This document shows, piece after piece, positions 1 through 8,342 of a stretch of DNA of 64,000 nt. The stretch comes from Lonepinella koalarum (GTDB taxonomy: Bacteria > Pseudomonadota > Gammaproteobacteria > Enterobacterales > Pasteurellaceae). How positions within the stretch are numbered: the stretch's first letter is position 1; every line of letters begins with the position of its first letter. Under the pieces are notes generated by a model. It did no database searches, was not told the DNA's origin, and saw nothing but the letters and a program-made list of their open reading frames with translations. The position numbers and the translations under genes are program-made. The stretch lies in NCBI RefSeq assembly GCF_004565475.1, contig NZ_SRHX01000005.1:1-64000 (forward strand). The letters run 5' to 3'.

Positions 1-3000
1 ACTGTTACCACCGATAATATCAAAGTGGGCTTGTGTTTGATTAACGGTAACATTGGTTCCTGTATTATCTGCACCAACGGTAAAGCTTTGTAAAGCTGAA
101 TCGGCATTTTTCAACGAATCCTTGGTCGCTTGAGAAAGATCTAAAGCATAATTGGTATTTTGACCAGAAGTCGTAGAAGTTACCGTAATAGCGTCAGTTG
201 TGCTATTTACGCTGGTAGTTTTTTCAGAGTCATTAATTGCTTTGGCGACTTGTTCAGCAGTGGCAAAATAATCACCAACTGTTGGAACATCAACCTTGCC
301 AGTCGTCGAATTAACAGTTAAATCTGATTTATTCACAGAATATTTGACAGTTGATGTCGTACCAGTCAAATCAACTGTTGCAGTGGTACCTGTTCCATTA
401 GCAAAACTCACATTGTCGTTATTTTTTACTTGGTCTTTTTGAGTACCATTTTCTTGAATATTCCAATAGGTATTATCAGATGCGGTAGAAACAGCATCTT
501 TTAATTGCGCCACGTTAACAGCATCTGTATCGGCTGAACCCGTTGCCACGTTGGTAATATTGTTGCCACCCATATTGATGGTACCGCCATTGGTAACGGT
601 CAGATTTTGAGTAGTAACATTAGTCGTGGTGACGTTTGTAAAAGTTACATCTTTACTGGTCGAAATATCAATTCCATTGTTAGCAGCGTTAGCCGCAATA
701 ACGATATTATCACCCGCAATAAAGTTCGCTATATTGCTCGTTGGGGTAACATCTTTGACTTTTTCGCCGTTTGCTTGAAGTACCCAACCCGCTTGAACTG
801 TAGCATTCAAATTATTGATGTTATTGGTATTGTTAGTGACATTTTGGTTAGTCGCAAATAACTGTGAACCATTAACCGCATCTTTAGAATCTACACTTAC
901 GGTACCATTGGTAACGTTGGTAATTTTCTGATTACCCGCATCAATACCGGATTTAGTAATACTTGGACCGCCATTAATTGTTAACCCTGTAGTATTTAAC
1001 AAGGTATCACCAATGGTGACACTACCGCCACTGCTTAAATCTAAGGTGTTATTTAAATTAATTTGGATTTTGCCATCCGTTACAGTGGTATTTAGATTAC
1101 TGTTGCCACCCACCACTTCAATTTTTTCACCTAAGCCTTTGGTAATATTTTGACCATCTTGGGCTTGCAAGCCAAAACCTTTGGCTATATCAGCAGCATT
1201 TTTACTAATGTTGGCGGTATTGTTAGCAATATTAACCGTATTATTGGCAATATTTTGCGTATTATTACTAATGTTATTCGCATTATTGGCAATATTTTGC
1301 GTATTATTTGATACGGTATCTTTAAAGGATTGTGCAATATCTACTGTGATATTTTGACCATTTACCGTGGTATTAACAAAATTCTCTGTACCCGTAATAT
1401 CAAAGTGGGCTTGCGATTGATTAACCGTAACATTGGTTCCTGCATTATCTGCACCAACGGTAAAGCTTTGTAAAGAAGTATTTGCTTTTGTTAATGATTC
1501 GGTTACTTTATCATCTAATTTAAAAGTAACTTTACCATCTTCTGCGCTGGTAACGATCTGATCGGCAGTACCGGCAAAAGTGACATTTTCGGTTAATTTA
1601 TTGGAGCCGTTAGAATTATTATCACCTAAATAATTTAAGGTTACATTATCCACATAATCTTTATTTGCCGCATCCGTGCCGGCAGTTGGGCTTGCTACGT
1701 TGGTAATATTGTTGCCACCCATATTGATGGTGCCACCTGTGTTGACGGTCAGATTTTGAGTAGTGAAGTTAGTCGTTGTAACATTATCAAATGTTGGAGA
1801 CATTGATGTCGCAATCGAAATCTTTTTACCATCTTGGGTAATATTAATATTTTGACCCGCATCAATAGTAACAGTCTCTCCCATCTGAACATTTGTTTCG
1901 CTATTACCAGAAACATTACCCCCAGCTGAGGCGGAAGTCGTGATGTTCCAACCTTTGTTTACGGTGGCATTGGCGGTATTAGCTGTGTTGTTGGCAGTAT
2001 TCGCTGTAGTATTAGCGGTATTCGCCGTAGTATTGGCAGTATTCGCTGTAGTATTAGCGGTATTCGCCGTAGTATTGGCAGTATTCGCTGTAGTATTAGC
2101 GGTATTCGCCGTAGTATTGGCAGTATTCGCTGTAGTATTAGCGGTATTTGCCGTAGTGTTAGCTGTGTTCGCTGTAGTATTGGCGGTATTTGCCGTGGTA
2201 TTGGCGGTATTCGCCGTGGTATTAGCGGTATTTGCCGTAGTATTGGCAGTATTCGCTATAATAGTTGTTGCGTTTAACTGACTTAAATTAACAGCATCAT
2301 TATCGGTTGTACCATTGGCGACATTGGTAATTTTCTGATTGCCAGCATCAATACCATTATCCGTAATTGTCACGGTACCTGTTGTGAATGTTTCAGCAGT
2401 GACAGATGTAAAGGTTGGATTAGCCACAGTGGCGATTTTGATATTGCCATTGTCATTAGAAATATCAATATTCGTACCATTAACAAAATTTAAGGTTGAA
2501 TTTGTTTTATTAATTGTTTTGGCATCCACCCCATTGGTTTGTGCGGTCCAAGATTGTAAAGCTGAACTGGCGTTCGCTAATGAATCCTTGGTCGCTTGAG
2601 AAAGATCTAAAGCATAATTGGTATTTTGACCAGAAGTCGTAGAAGTTACCGTAATAGCGTCAGTTGTGCTATTTACGCTGGTAGTTTTTTCAGAGTCATT
2701 AATTGCTTTGGCGACTTGTTCTGCCGTTGCAAAATAATCACCAGTTTGACCCGCGCTTACTGTACCACTATTAACATTTAAAGTTGTTTGATTAACAGAA
2801 TATTTAACGGTTGACGTTGTGCCATCAACAGAAACGGTCGCCGTAGTACCCGTGCCATTGGCAAAACTCACATTGTCGTTATTGTTTACTTGGTCTTTTT
2901 GTGTACCATTTTCTTGAATATTCCAATAAGTGTTCGCGGAGGTTTCAGACACGGCAGCTTTTAATTGTGCTACATTGACGGCGTCTGTATCGTCTGAGCC

Positions 3001-5481
3001 GGCGGCTACATTAATAATTTGGCGTTTAACTGTATCTGAACCGACACTCACTGCACCTGCTGTAGGTTTTGTAGCTATAACAGCATCACTTTGAGTTTGA
3101 TTGGCTGATGTTGGAATATATGGGGATGTAGCGTTAGGGTACTGATCAAACACTCTATTTGCCACACTATTTTCACCAAGGGCAACCCCGCCCGAAGCAG
3201 TTACATTAGCATTATTTCCCAATGCCACAGCACCACTGTTAGTAATTAATGCATTATTACCAATTGCAACACTATATGGGCTACTAACGTTAGTATTATT
3301 ACCCATCGCGATACTATACTGACTATTCGAGGTTGCATTGTCACCGATAACAATTTGGCTGGTTGCCCAGTTATTAGCATTGGCACCGCTACCAAGCACA
3401 ATGGAATTCGCCGCATTCGCTGATGAGTTGGTACCAATAGCGACACTATTTAGAGCAGTAGAAGTTGCATTAGTCCCTACGACAATTTGATTGGCTTGTG
3501 AGCCAGTAGCATTAGCATCTCGACCTAGTACAATAGAATTTTGACCAGTTGATGTTGAATTAGTACCGATCACGATTTCAGACATCTGACCGTTAGCCTT
3601 GGCATTGTAACCCAGTGCGATAGAAGCTCCACTGGATGCGGTGGAATTTTCACCAATAGCAACGGATGAACCAATTACATTGGCTGAGCTGGTTATGGTG
3701 GCATTATGGCCAAATGCAATACCTCCAGCACTTGAACCGACGGAGGCATTGGTACCAATAGCAAATCCATTTTTAGCGACTGTTGAAGTGGATCCCACAG
3801 ACGCATTGTCCCCAATGGCAATAGAAGATCCTTGTGTTGCGGCAGATCTTGCTGATGTACCGATTGCTATACTATTATTATTGTTACTACCTGTTACATT
3901 CGCATTGGTACCAAAGGCAATATTATCTGTGCCAACATTGTATGCACCACCAATAGATGCATTATAACCAATCGCCGTATTATTATGATTAAAGGCAGAG
4001 GCATTTACACCTAACACTATAGAGTTATTACCTGACGCACTGATATTATTCCCCATCACAAAAGTATTATTGCCCGGCACGGTATTATTATTCCCGATAC
4101 TATAAGACTCCGTACCAGAAACCGTAGAAGGATCCCCAATTGCTCCGGAATTTTTACCTGTAACGTTATTACCCGTACCAATAGAAATGGTGTTGTTGGC
4201 TAATGCTTTTGCGCCAGAACCAATCGCTACAGCATTGGTACCGTTTGTTTGCGCGGAAGAACCAATCGCTACCGAATCCGTTTGATTTGCAGTGGCATTA
4301 TAACCCGCCGCAAAAGAGCGCTCGCTATTGGCGGTTACCTTTGAACCGATTGCCGTAGAATTAGCCCCTAAAGAACGTGCTATATAACCAATCGCAGTAG
4401 AATGGGCTTTACTCGCTTGAGCAAAGGCACCAATGGCGGTGGCTTCAATGGCAGTGGTGTTTTGGGTTGTGCTGCTTATTGTTTCACCATTATCACCCGC
4501 AGTAGCATATACCCCAATGGCAGTAGAACCATTACTTAATGCTTGTCCATGTACACCGACAACAACAGAACCTATTCCCGATGAGAGTGAGGGACGGTAG
4601 TTTGAATAGGTATTAGTAGTAGCATTATAGGGCACATAACCAATTGCTAATTTGAGTGTGTCGTAGTTATAGGGATCATTGTTTTTATTTTCACTAGAAC
4701 CCGTATCATCACCGCCAATCGCAACCGAACCAAAACCTGTTGCCGTCGCATCATTACCAATAGCCGTAGATTGTGTTCCACTAGCGTTAGTTTGTGCACC
4801 TAAGGCAACTGATTGGTTGCCATTTGATTTAGCACTGGAACCAATAGCAATAGCACCCTGTGAAGGAGAACCATTACCAGCAGACACAGCTTTCGCATTT
4901 GCCCCAATGGCAATAGCACTGTCACCGCTAGCATTAGACGAATTTCCCATAGCAACGGCATTATTTTGATTCGCTACAGACGCATTTCCTATAGCAATAG
5001 CATTTATACCCGTTGAATTTGATGAAGAGCCCATAGCAATAGCATCCGTACCGTTCACTTTAGCATTCCAGCCCATGCCAATTACACCCGTTCCGTTGGT
5101 AGTAGCTACATTGGTACCTATAATAATTGAATCCTGATTAGCTGAATTAGAATTCTTCCCTATAACAATACTGTTATTGCCATTAGCATTGACTGTCGTT
5201 CCAACGGCAATACTATCTGTTCCACTCGCCGTAGCACCTGAAGAATTGATAGCGCTTCCAGAAGTTGAACCAATCGCAACCACCGCTGATGCGGTTTGAA
5301 TGGTGGAAAGTAATGAAATTGCCACCGCACTTAATTTAAAACTTGAATGCCACACTGAAGATAAATTATGTTGCTGATTGACAACGGAAGATTTTGCTTT
5401 GCCTTGGCTGGAAGCAAGCTCAGAGACAACCACAAAAGAATGGGTCACTTTGCTCCAAATGACTTTATAGATTTTGTTCAT
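1..5481 (-). CDS. Trimeric autotransporter adhesin (YadA/Hia-like), 5' part, truncated by window edge
   Basis: The frame is open without a stop from the ATG at 5481 to base 1 (1827 codons), so the C-terminal membrane anchor lies outside the window. The N-terminus starts MNKIYKVIWSKVTHSF, the extended signal peptide region typical of large type V secreted proteins. A hydrophobic core (about residues 48-66, ending QTASA) follows. Residues about 70-800 are many degenerate 14-residue YadA-head repeats of the type AIGxxAxAxGxxS. The rest is stalk with neck motifs DAVNxxQL (for example DAVNVAQL and DAVNLSQL) and asparagine/threonine-rich coiled coil. By family this is an outer-membrane homotrimer that binds host matrix or cells. 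It is monocistronic with its own promoter, downstream of a patatin-like gene. The family call is secure; the ligand cannot be told. Confidence 0.93.
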   Translation of the reverse strand, partial: MNKIYKVIWSKVTHSFVVVSELASSQGKAKSSVVNQQHNLSSVWHSSFKLSAVAISLLSTIQTASAVVAIGSTSGSAINSSGATASGTDSIAVGTTVNANGNNSIVIGKNSNSANQDSIIIGTNVATTNGTGVIGMGWNAKVNGTDAIAMGSSSNSTGINAIAIGNASVANQNNAVAMGNSSNASGDSAIAIGANAKAVSAGNGSPSQGAIAIGSSAKSNGNQSVALGAQTNASGTQSTAIGNDATATGFGSVAIGGDDTGSSENKNNDPYNYDTLKLAIGYVPYNATTNTYSNYRPSLSSGIGSVVVGVHGQALSNGSTAIGVYATAGDNGETISSTTQNTTAIEATAIGAFAQASKAHSTAIGYIARSLGANSTAIGSKVTANSERSFAAGYNATANQTDSVAIGSSAQTNGTNAVAIGSGAKALANNTISIGTGNNVTGKNSGAIGDPSTVSGTESYSIGNNNTVPGNNTFVMGNNISASGNNSIVLGVNASAFNHNNTAIGYNASIGGAYNVGTDNIAFGTNANVTGSNNNNSIAIGTSARSAATQGSSIAIGDNASVGSTSTVAKNGFAIGTNASVGSSAGGIAFGHNATITSSANVIGSSVAIGENSTASSGASIALGYNAKANGQMSEIVIGTNSTSTGQNSIVLGRDANATGSQANQIVVGTNATSTALNSVAIGTNSSANAANSIVLGSGANANNWATSQIVIGDNATSNSQYSIAMGNNTNVSSPYSVAIGNNALITNSGAVALGNNANVTASGGVALGENSVANRVFDQYPNATSPYIPTSANQTQSDAVIATKPTAGAVSVGSDTVKRQIINVAAGSDDTDAVNVAQLKAAVSETSANTYWNIQENGTQKDQVNNNDNVSFANGTGTTATVSVDGTTSTVKYSVNQTTLNVNSGTVSAGQTGDYFATAEQVAKAINDSEKTTSVNSTTDAITVTSTTSGQNTNYALDLSQATKDSLANASSALQSWTAQTNGVDAKTINKTNSTLNFVNGTNIDISNDNGNIKIATVANPTFTSVTAETFTTGTVTITDNGIDAGNQKITNVANGTTDNDAVNLSQLNATTIIANTANTTANTANTTANTANTTANTANTTANTANTTANTANTTANTANTTANTANTTANTANTTANTANTTANTANTTANTANTTANTANNTANTANATVNKGWNITTSASAGGNVSGNSETNVQMGETVTIDAGQNINITQDGKKISIATSMSPTFDNVTTTNFTTQNLTVNTGGTINMGGNNITNVASPTAGTDAANKDYVDNVTLNYLGDNNSNGSNKLTENVTFAGTADQIVTSAEDGKVTFKLDDKVTESLTKANTSLQSFTVGADNAGTNVTVNQSQAHFDITGTENFVNTTVNGQNITVDIAQSFKDTVSNNTQNIANNANNISNNTQNIANNTVNIANNTANISKNAADIAKGFGLQAQDGQNITKGLGEKIEVVGGNSNLNTTVTDGKIQINLNNTLDLSSGGSVTIGDTLLNTTGLTINGGPSITKSGIDAGNQKITNVTNGTVSVDSKDAVNGSQLFATNQNVTNNTNNINNLNATVQAGWVLQANGEKVKDVTPTSNIANFIAGDNIVIAANAANNGIDISTSKDVTFTNVTTTNVTTQNLTVTNGGTINMGGNNITNVATGSADTDAVNVAQLKDAVSTASDNTYWNIQENGTQKDQVKNNDNVSFANGTGTTATVDLTGTTSTVKYSVNKSDLTVNSTTGKVDVPTVGDYFATAEQVAKAINDSEKTTSVNSTTDAITVTSTTSGQNTNYALDLSQATKDSLKNADSALQSFTVGADNTGTNVTVNQTQAHFDIIGGNS
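116..255 (-). repeat. Intragenic direct repeat, copy 1 (140 bp)
   Basis: This stretch is identical to 2582-2721, exactly 2466 bp (822 codons) away and in the same frame. Flanking sequence stays similar on both sides (stalk module with SVNSTTDAITVTSTT). A shorter near-copy of the bases before it is at about 1393-1470. The copies could recombine to delete or expand stalk modules. Confidence 0.9.
1970..2263 (-). repeat. 21-bp tandem repeat encoding TANTTAN heptads
   Basis: About 14 consecutive 21-bp units (12 near-perfect at the protein level) encode the heptad T-A-N-T-T-A-N within the adhesin stalk. Units alternate between two synonymous versions, which suggests 42-bp duplications. A heptad period fits a trimeric left-handed coiled coil. 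Because the unit is a multiple of three, copy-number change would alter stalk length without breaking the frame. Confidence 0.9.
2582..2721 (-). repeat. Intragenic direct repeat, copy 2 (140 bp)
   Basis: Second identical copy of the stalk module at 116-255, in frame with it. The sequences diverge right after position 2721 (TGCCGTTG here against AGCAGTGG at the other copy). Confidence 0.9.
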
Positions 5482-5696
5482 AAAATTTACACTTGATTAG
5501 TGGTTAGACTATCTTCTTACGACAAGCTAACAATAGCATGATATTCTTACCATTTTTGTTGATATGTTCTAAATATATCTTGATCTTCTAATAAATATTA
5601 CCTATTTATTAATAAAATCCATGATATTAAAATGTAATAGCTAAATGTTTCCCTAAAAGCATTTAGAAGACGAGTGATATTTAGATCTCATTTTTT
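5482..5696 (-). other. Untranslated leader of the adhesin gene
   Basis: This is 215 AT-rich bases between the octamer array and the adhesin ATG, with no ORF of note. I see no promoter here as good as the one at 5806-5834, so it is probably mostly 5' untranslated region. There is no strong Shine-Dalgarno sequence before the ATG (only AAGTG about 10 bases upstream). It holds two more GATC sites. Confidence 0.5.
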
Positions 5697-5808
5697 GATC
5701 TATTGATCTATTGATCTATTGATCTATTGATCTATTGATCTATTGATCTATTGATCTATTGATCTATTGATCTATTGATCTATTGATCTATTGATCTATT
5801 GATCTATT
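5697..5808. repeat. Octamer simple sequence repeat, 14 x GATCTATT
   Basis: Fourteen perfect tandem copies of an 8-bp unit (plus-strand GATCTATT; AATAGATC in the direction of the adhesin gene) lie 216 bp upstream of the adhesin start. The last three bases belong to the -10 element of the predicted promoter, so transcription should start inside the array. Such arrays change copy number by slipped-strand mispairing. Each unit also contains a GATC Dam site. H. influenzae hmw promoters carry a comparable 7-bp array. Confidence 0.97.
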
Positions 5809-5834
5809 ATAATATTAACTCATTCAATATGCAA
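5806..5834 (-). promoter_or_regulatory. Predicted sigma70 promoter of the adhesin gene
   Basis: Read on the minus strand, TTGCAT (5834-5829), 17 bases, then a perfect TATAAT (5811-5806). The -10 runs directly into the octamer array, placing the transcription start near 5799 inside the repeats. The two elements and spacing are near consensus; use of the promoter is inferred. Confidence 0.7.
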
Positions 5835-5872
5835 ACGATTATATTCGTTTTATCAATCGTGACTATCCACAA

Positions 5873-5896
5873 TAAAAAACTCGTGCGAGTGCGAGT
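5873..5896 (-). terminator. Possible terminator after the patatin-like gene
   Basis: On the minus strand a short stem ACTCG / CGAGT with an 8-base loop is followed by TTTTTATT. It sits 35 bp after the patatin-like stop codon and before the adhesin promoter. The stem is only 5 bp, so the call is tentative. Confidence 0.4.
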
Positions 5897-5930
5897 ATAT
5901 GGTGGCTGAGTATTTATAATAACATGTTGA

Positions 5931-7295
5931 TTATTTGGCTTCTTTTAATAACCTCTGATATTCCTTAGACTGATTTAACAAAATTTTAGCAGCTTTTTTC
6001 AAATCATTAATATCATTACTTGGCAAGTAAAAAGTGGTTGGCAAGTTCAGCATACGTTGACGAAATTCCGCTTGGCTATCAGGCAAATCACGTAAATTCA
6101 AGCTAATAAAATAGATCCCCGCTTTATTACCTTTTATTTTGCCTAATTCTTCATTACGCGCATCCACCACGGCACGGAAACGGTTTAAACTGGTTTGCGA
6201 TGTTTGATCAATCGGCACATCAATAACCGCAGTAGCTTGATCGGAAAAACTTGGCACGTCGGCAGTTTTATCAATTTCGGTGCTAATTTGATTTTGCGCA
6301 TTGACACTAATGATAATAATTCGTTTGATATTGCTACTTTTTAACCGCTCGCGAATCGCATTTTCTGGCGACACTTCTTGGGTTTCTAGCAAGCTTTTTA
6401 TCCCGAGATTATCAGTGAGCCCGCCATCTAATAAATGGATATAAGGACGTTCTTTACTATTGGAATATTGCTGGAGTTGACGAATATATTGCTGGCGAGA
6501 TTCATCTTGAAGATTACCTTGATCGGCATCTAACGTCGCTTGTAATTCTTTAGCCAGTTGATAATTACAATTCCCCCCGTTGTTATTTAAGGTAAGTGGC
6601 GAAAACACTAACGGCACCGCACTGGAGGAGGCGACAGCACGTGCAAGGGGTAATTTGGCGAGATCAAGACACATGGTATCAAATTGTTCTTGAGTAAAAT
6701 CAAGTCGGCGACCAATGGACATATCGGTGGCGCTGATCACCGCAAAAGGTCCTTTACGTTGGGTGGCTAAATCGCCAAAGGTTTTGTTACCAAATAGCGT
6801 GTTTTCAAATTGTTCTTGCAACAAATCACCTCGCCCAAATTGTGGAGAAAACAATCTCGGCATATTGGCAAAAGAAAGGGTTTGGTTGATCATTAATTTT
6901 TGGAAATTTTGTTTTAAGAACCTTTTCTCAAAAGTCGGAATGGTCTCTTTGCCATATAAAGAATAATAAATCGCCAACACGGATCCGCCCGAAACGCCAT
7001 ATACCATGTCAACATTGTCAATTAAATTGGTGGATTTGCCATCTAAATTAATCGGATGACGATTTAATTCTTCTAATACGCCATAACCAAAAGCCGCCGC
7101 CCTTGTCCCACCGCCGGAAAACATAATGGCGATGATGGTCGAGTCATTAAATTTATCTTGCATGGTCTTTTGCAAGCGATAACCCTTTGATGTATCCACT
7201 CGATCAATGGTGGCAAGGGGTTGATATTGTACTGCATTACAAGCAGTTAAAAATAAAGTCGTGCTAATCAGAGCCAATTTATGCAGTGATTTCAT
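5931..7295 (-). CDS. Patatin-like phospholipase lipoprotein
   Basis: 454 residues. The N-terminus is a lipoprotein signal ending LTAC with Cys19 as the lipidation site, so the protein should be membrane-anchored. The patatin fold is shown by an oxyanion-hole glycine loop GGGTRA (61-66), the nucleophile elbow GVSGG (Ser102) and the DGG motif (Asp290), forming a Ser-Asp dyad. It is predicted to hydrolyse acyl esters of phospholipids or other lipids. The ATG at 7295 has GGAAG upstream. It has its own terminator and lies between a toxin-antitoxin pair and the adhesin, both on the same strand. All catalytic residues are intact. Substrate unknown; a secreted virulence role is only a guess. Confidence 0.88.
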   Translation of the reverse strand: MKSLHKLALISTTLFLTACNAVQYQPLATIDRVDTSKGYRLQKTMQDKFNDSTIIAIMFSGGGTRAAAFGYGVLEELNRHPINLDGKSTNLIDNVDMVYGVSGGSVLAIYYSLYGKETIPTFEKRFLKQNFQKLMINQTLSFANMPRLFSPQFGRGDLLQEQFENTLFGNKTFGDLATQRKGPFAVISATDMSIGRRLDFTQEQFDTMCLDLAKLPLARAVASSSAVPLVFSPLTLNNNGGNCNYQLAKELQATLDADQGNLQDESRQQYIRQLQQYSNSKERPYIHLLDGGLTDNLGIKSLLETQEVSPENAIRERLKSSNIKRIIIISVNAQNQISTEIDKTADVPSFSDQATAVIDVPIDQTSQTSLNRFRAVVDARNEELGKIKGNKAGIYFISLNLRDLPDSQAEFRQRMLNLPTTFYLPSNDINDLKKAAKILLNQSKEYQRLLKEAK

Positions 7296-7328
7296 GAAAT
7301 TATCTTCCTTTATAGGGTGTAAAAAAAT

Positions 7329-7356
7329 AAACTTTCCGAAGTATGGCAGAAAGTTT
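7329..7356 (-). terminator. Rho-independent terminator of the toxin-antitoxin operon
   Basis: Perfect 8-bp stem AAACTTTC / GAAAGTTT with a 12-base loop, followed on the minus strand by ATTTTTTT. It lies 29 bp past the antitoxin stop and ahead of the patatin-like gene. Confidence 0.75.
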
Positions 7357-7384
7357 GTTTTTATGGTGTTTCAATTTGGTAATA

Positions 7385-7702
7385 TTAAGCAATGGCGTCA
7401 ATGCCTTTTTGTTGAACCAAGGTTAATAGTTTTAAAGCAGCCCCTTTCGGCGTTCTGGTTCCCCGTTCCCAAGCCGCAACAATATTTTTGCTGACATTTA
7501 AACGATGAGCGAATGCGGTTTGAGAAATGCCTTCTTTTTCTCGGATCTTCGTGATCTCATTGCTCGTGAGTGTTTGAGGTTGTTCTGGTACAAGACAACG
7601 TTCATCAAATTCTTTCATCATTTTTTCATCAACCAAGCCATGTTCATAGAGATCCACGATATGTTGGTGGATTTGTTGATCTATTATGTTATTGTATTTC
7701 AT
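7385..7702 (-). CDS. HigA-like XRE-family antitoxin
   Basis: 105 residues starting MKYNNIID; this ATG is preferred over a longer frame because GGAAAG lies just upstream. The C-terminal half is a Cro/C1-type helix-turn-helix (about residues 45-95: TKIREKEGISQTAFAHRLNV then NIVAAWERGTRTP). The gene overlaps the 3' end of the upstream toxin gene by 14 bp, the usual translational coupling in toxin-first modules. The antitoxin should bind and inhibit the toxin and repress the operon. The family is clear; the exact subfamily (HigA or NadS-like) is not resolved. Confidence 0.85.
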   Translation of the reverse strand: MKYNNIIDQQIHQHIVDLYEHGLVDEKMMKEFDERCLVPEQPQTLTSNEITKIREKEGISQTAFAHRLNVSKNIVAAWERGTRTPKGAALKLLTLVQQKGIDAIA

Positions 7703-8081
7703 CGTTCTTTCCTTTATTGGTAAAAATCTCAATCAAAGTTTTCTGTTTGATATGTTGTTCTACAATCTCATGATCTTCCTTGTACATTTTAGCCATTTTT
7801 TTTAAGTTGTCTAAAGTTTTTTGGGAGATATTCTCAAGGTCATTTTTCTCAAAAATAGACACAAAAAAGCAATTTCCGCGAATTTTGTAGAATATCAACG
7901 AGCGATAGCCTGAAGATCGTCCTTGTCCTTGTTTTGCAATGCGCTGTTTAATCACATTGCTACCCAGATTGGCATCAATCAAGCCTTTTTCTGCCCGCAT
8001 AACCGCATCAATCAATACACTATCATCAATTCTGTTTTTATCCGCAAAAGCAGCAAAGGATTTGGTTTTAAATAGTCGCAT
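7689..8081 (-). CDS. RelE/HigB-type toxin of a type II toxin-antitoxin pair
   Basis: 130 residues from the ATG giving MRLFKTKSFAAFADK; a longer frame would need a TTG start. The sequence matches the RelE-like toxin family by the signature VIKQRIAKQGQGRSSGYRS (residues about 43-61) followed by FFVSIFEKNDLENI. Members are mRNA interferases acting on the ribosome or free mRNA. The C-terminus is about 25 residues longer than many homologues. The toxin gene comes first and overlaps the antitoxin by 14 bp. No catalytic assignment beyond the conserved basic residues is possible from sequence. Confidence 0.85.
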   Translation of the reverse strand: MRLFKTKSFAAFADKNRIDDSVLIDAVMRAEKGLIDANLGSNVIKQRIAKQGQGRSSGYRSLIFYKIRGNCFFVSIFEKNDLENISQKTLDNLKKMAKMYKEDHEIVEQHIKQKTLIEIFTNKGKNDEIQ

Positions 8082-8162
8082 AATTATCAGTGATCTTTCC
8101 TGTGAGTGCAATAGGATTTTTACGATAAAAGAACCGTATCATTTTGCCTACAATCGCTTGCA

Positions 8163-8188
8163 AATTTTGGAATGATGATCACAAAATT
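8163..8188. promoter_or_regulatory. Inverted repeat upstream of the toxin-antitoxin operon
   Basis: AATTTTG and CAAAATT separated by 12 bases, about 80 bp upstream of the toxin start. It could be the operator for the antitoxin, but it is AT-rich and short. The rest of 8189-8342, ahead of cysI, shows no pattern I can name. Confidence 0.3.
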
Positions 8189-8342
8189 GGTGGTTGAATT
8201 GTTTCTCATTAGCATTAATGTGGTTTTTATAACTTTTTTATATAATTAACAGCAAAAGGTTATTTCTTTTGTCTATCACTTTTCTTATATGATTAGTCGA
8301 ATTTATTTTTATTAAGCTAATTTGATCTAGTGGGGGCTATCT

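Noticed and set aside
1940-2281. 113-codon plus-strand frame of repeated LAVFAVV
   Set aside because: It is the antisense reading of the TANTTAN repeat of the adhesin; the minus frame is open for 1827 codons with family domains.
3641-4969. Plus-strand frames rich in Ala/Pro/Ile opposite the adhesin head
   Set aside because: Shadows of the degenerate head repeats; no ribosome sites and no family resemblance.
5697-5808. CRISPR array
   Set aside because: Units are 8 bp and directly tandem with no spacers; no cas genes.
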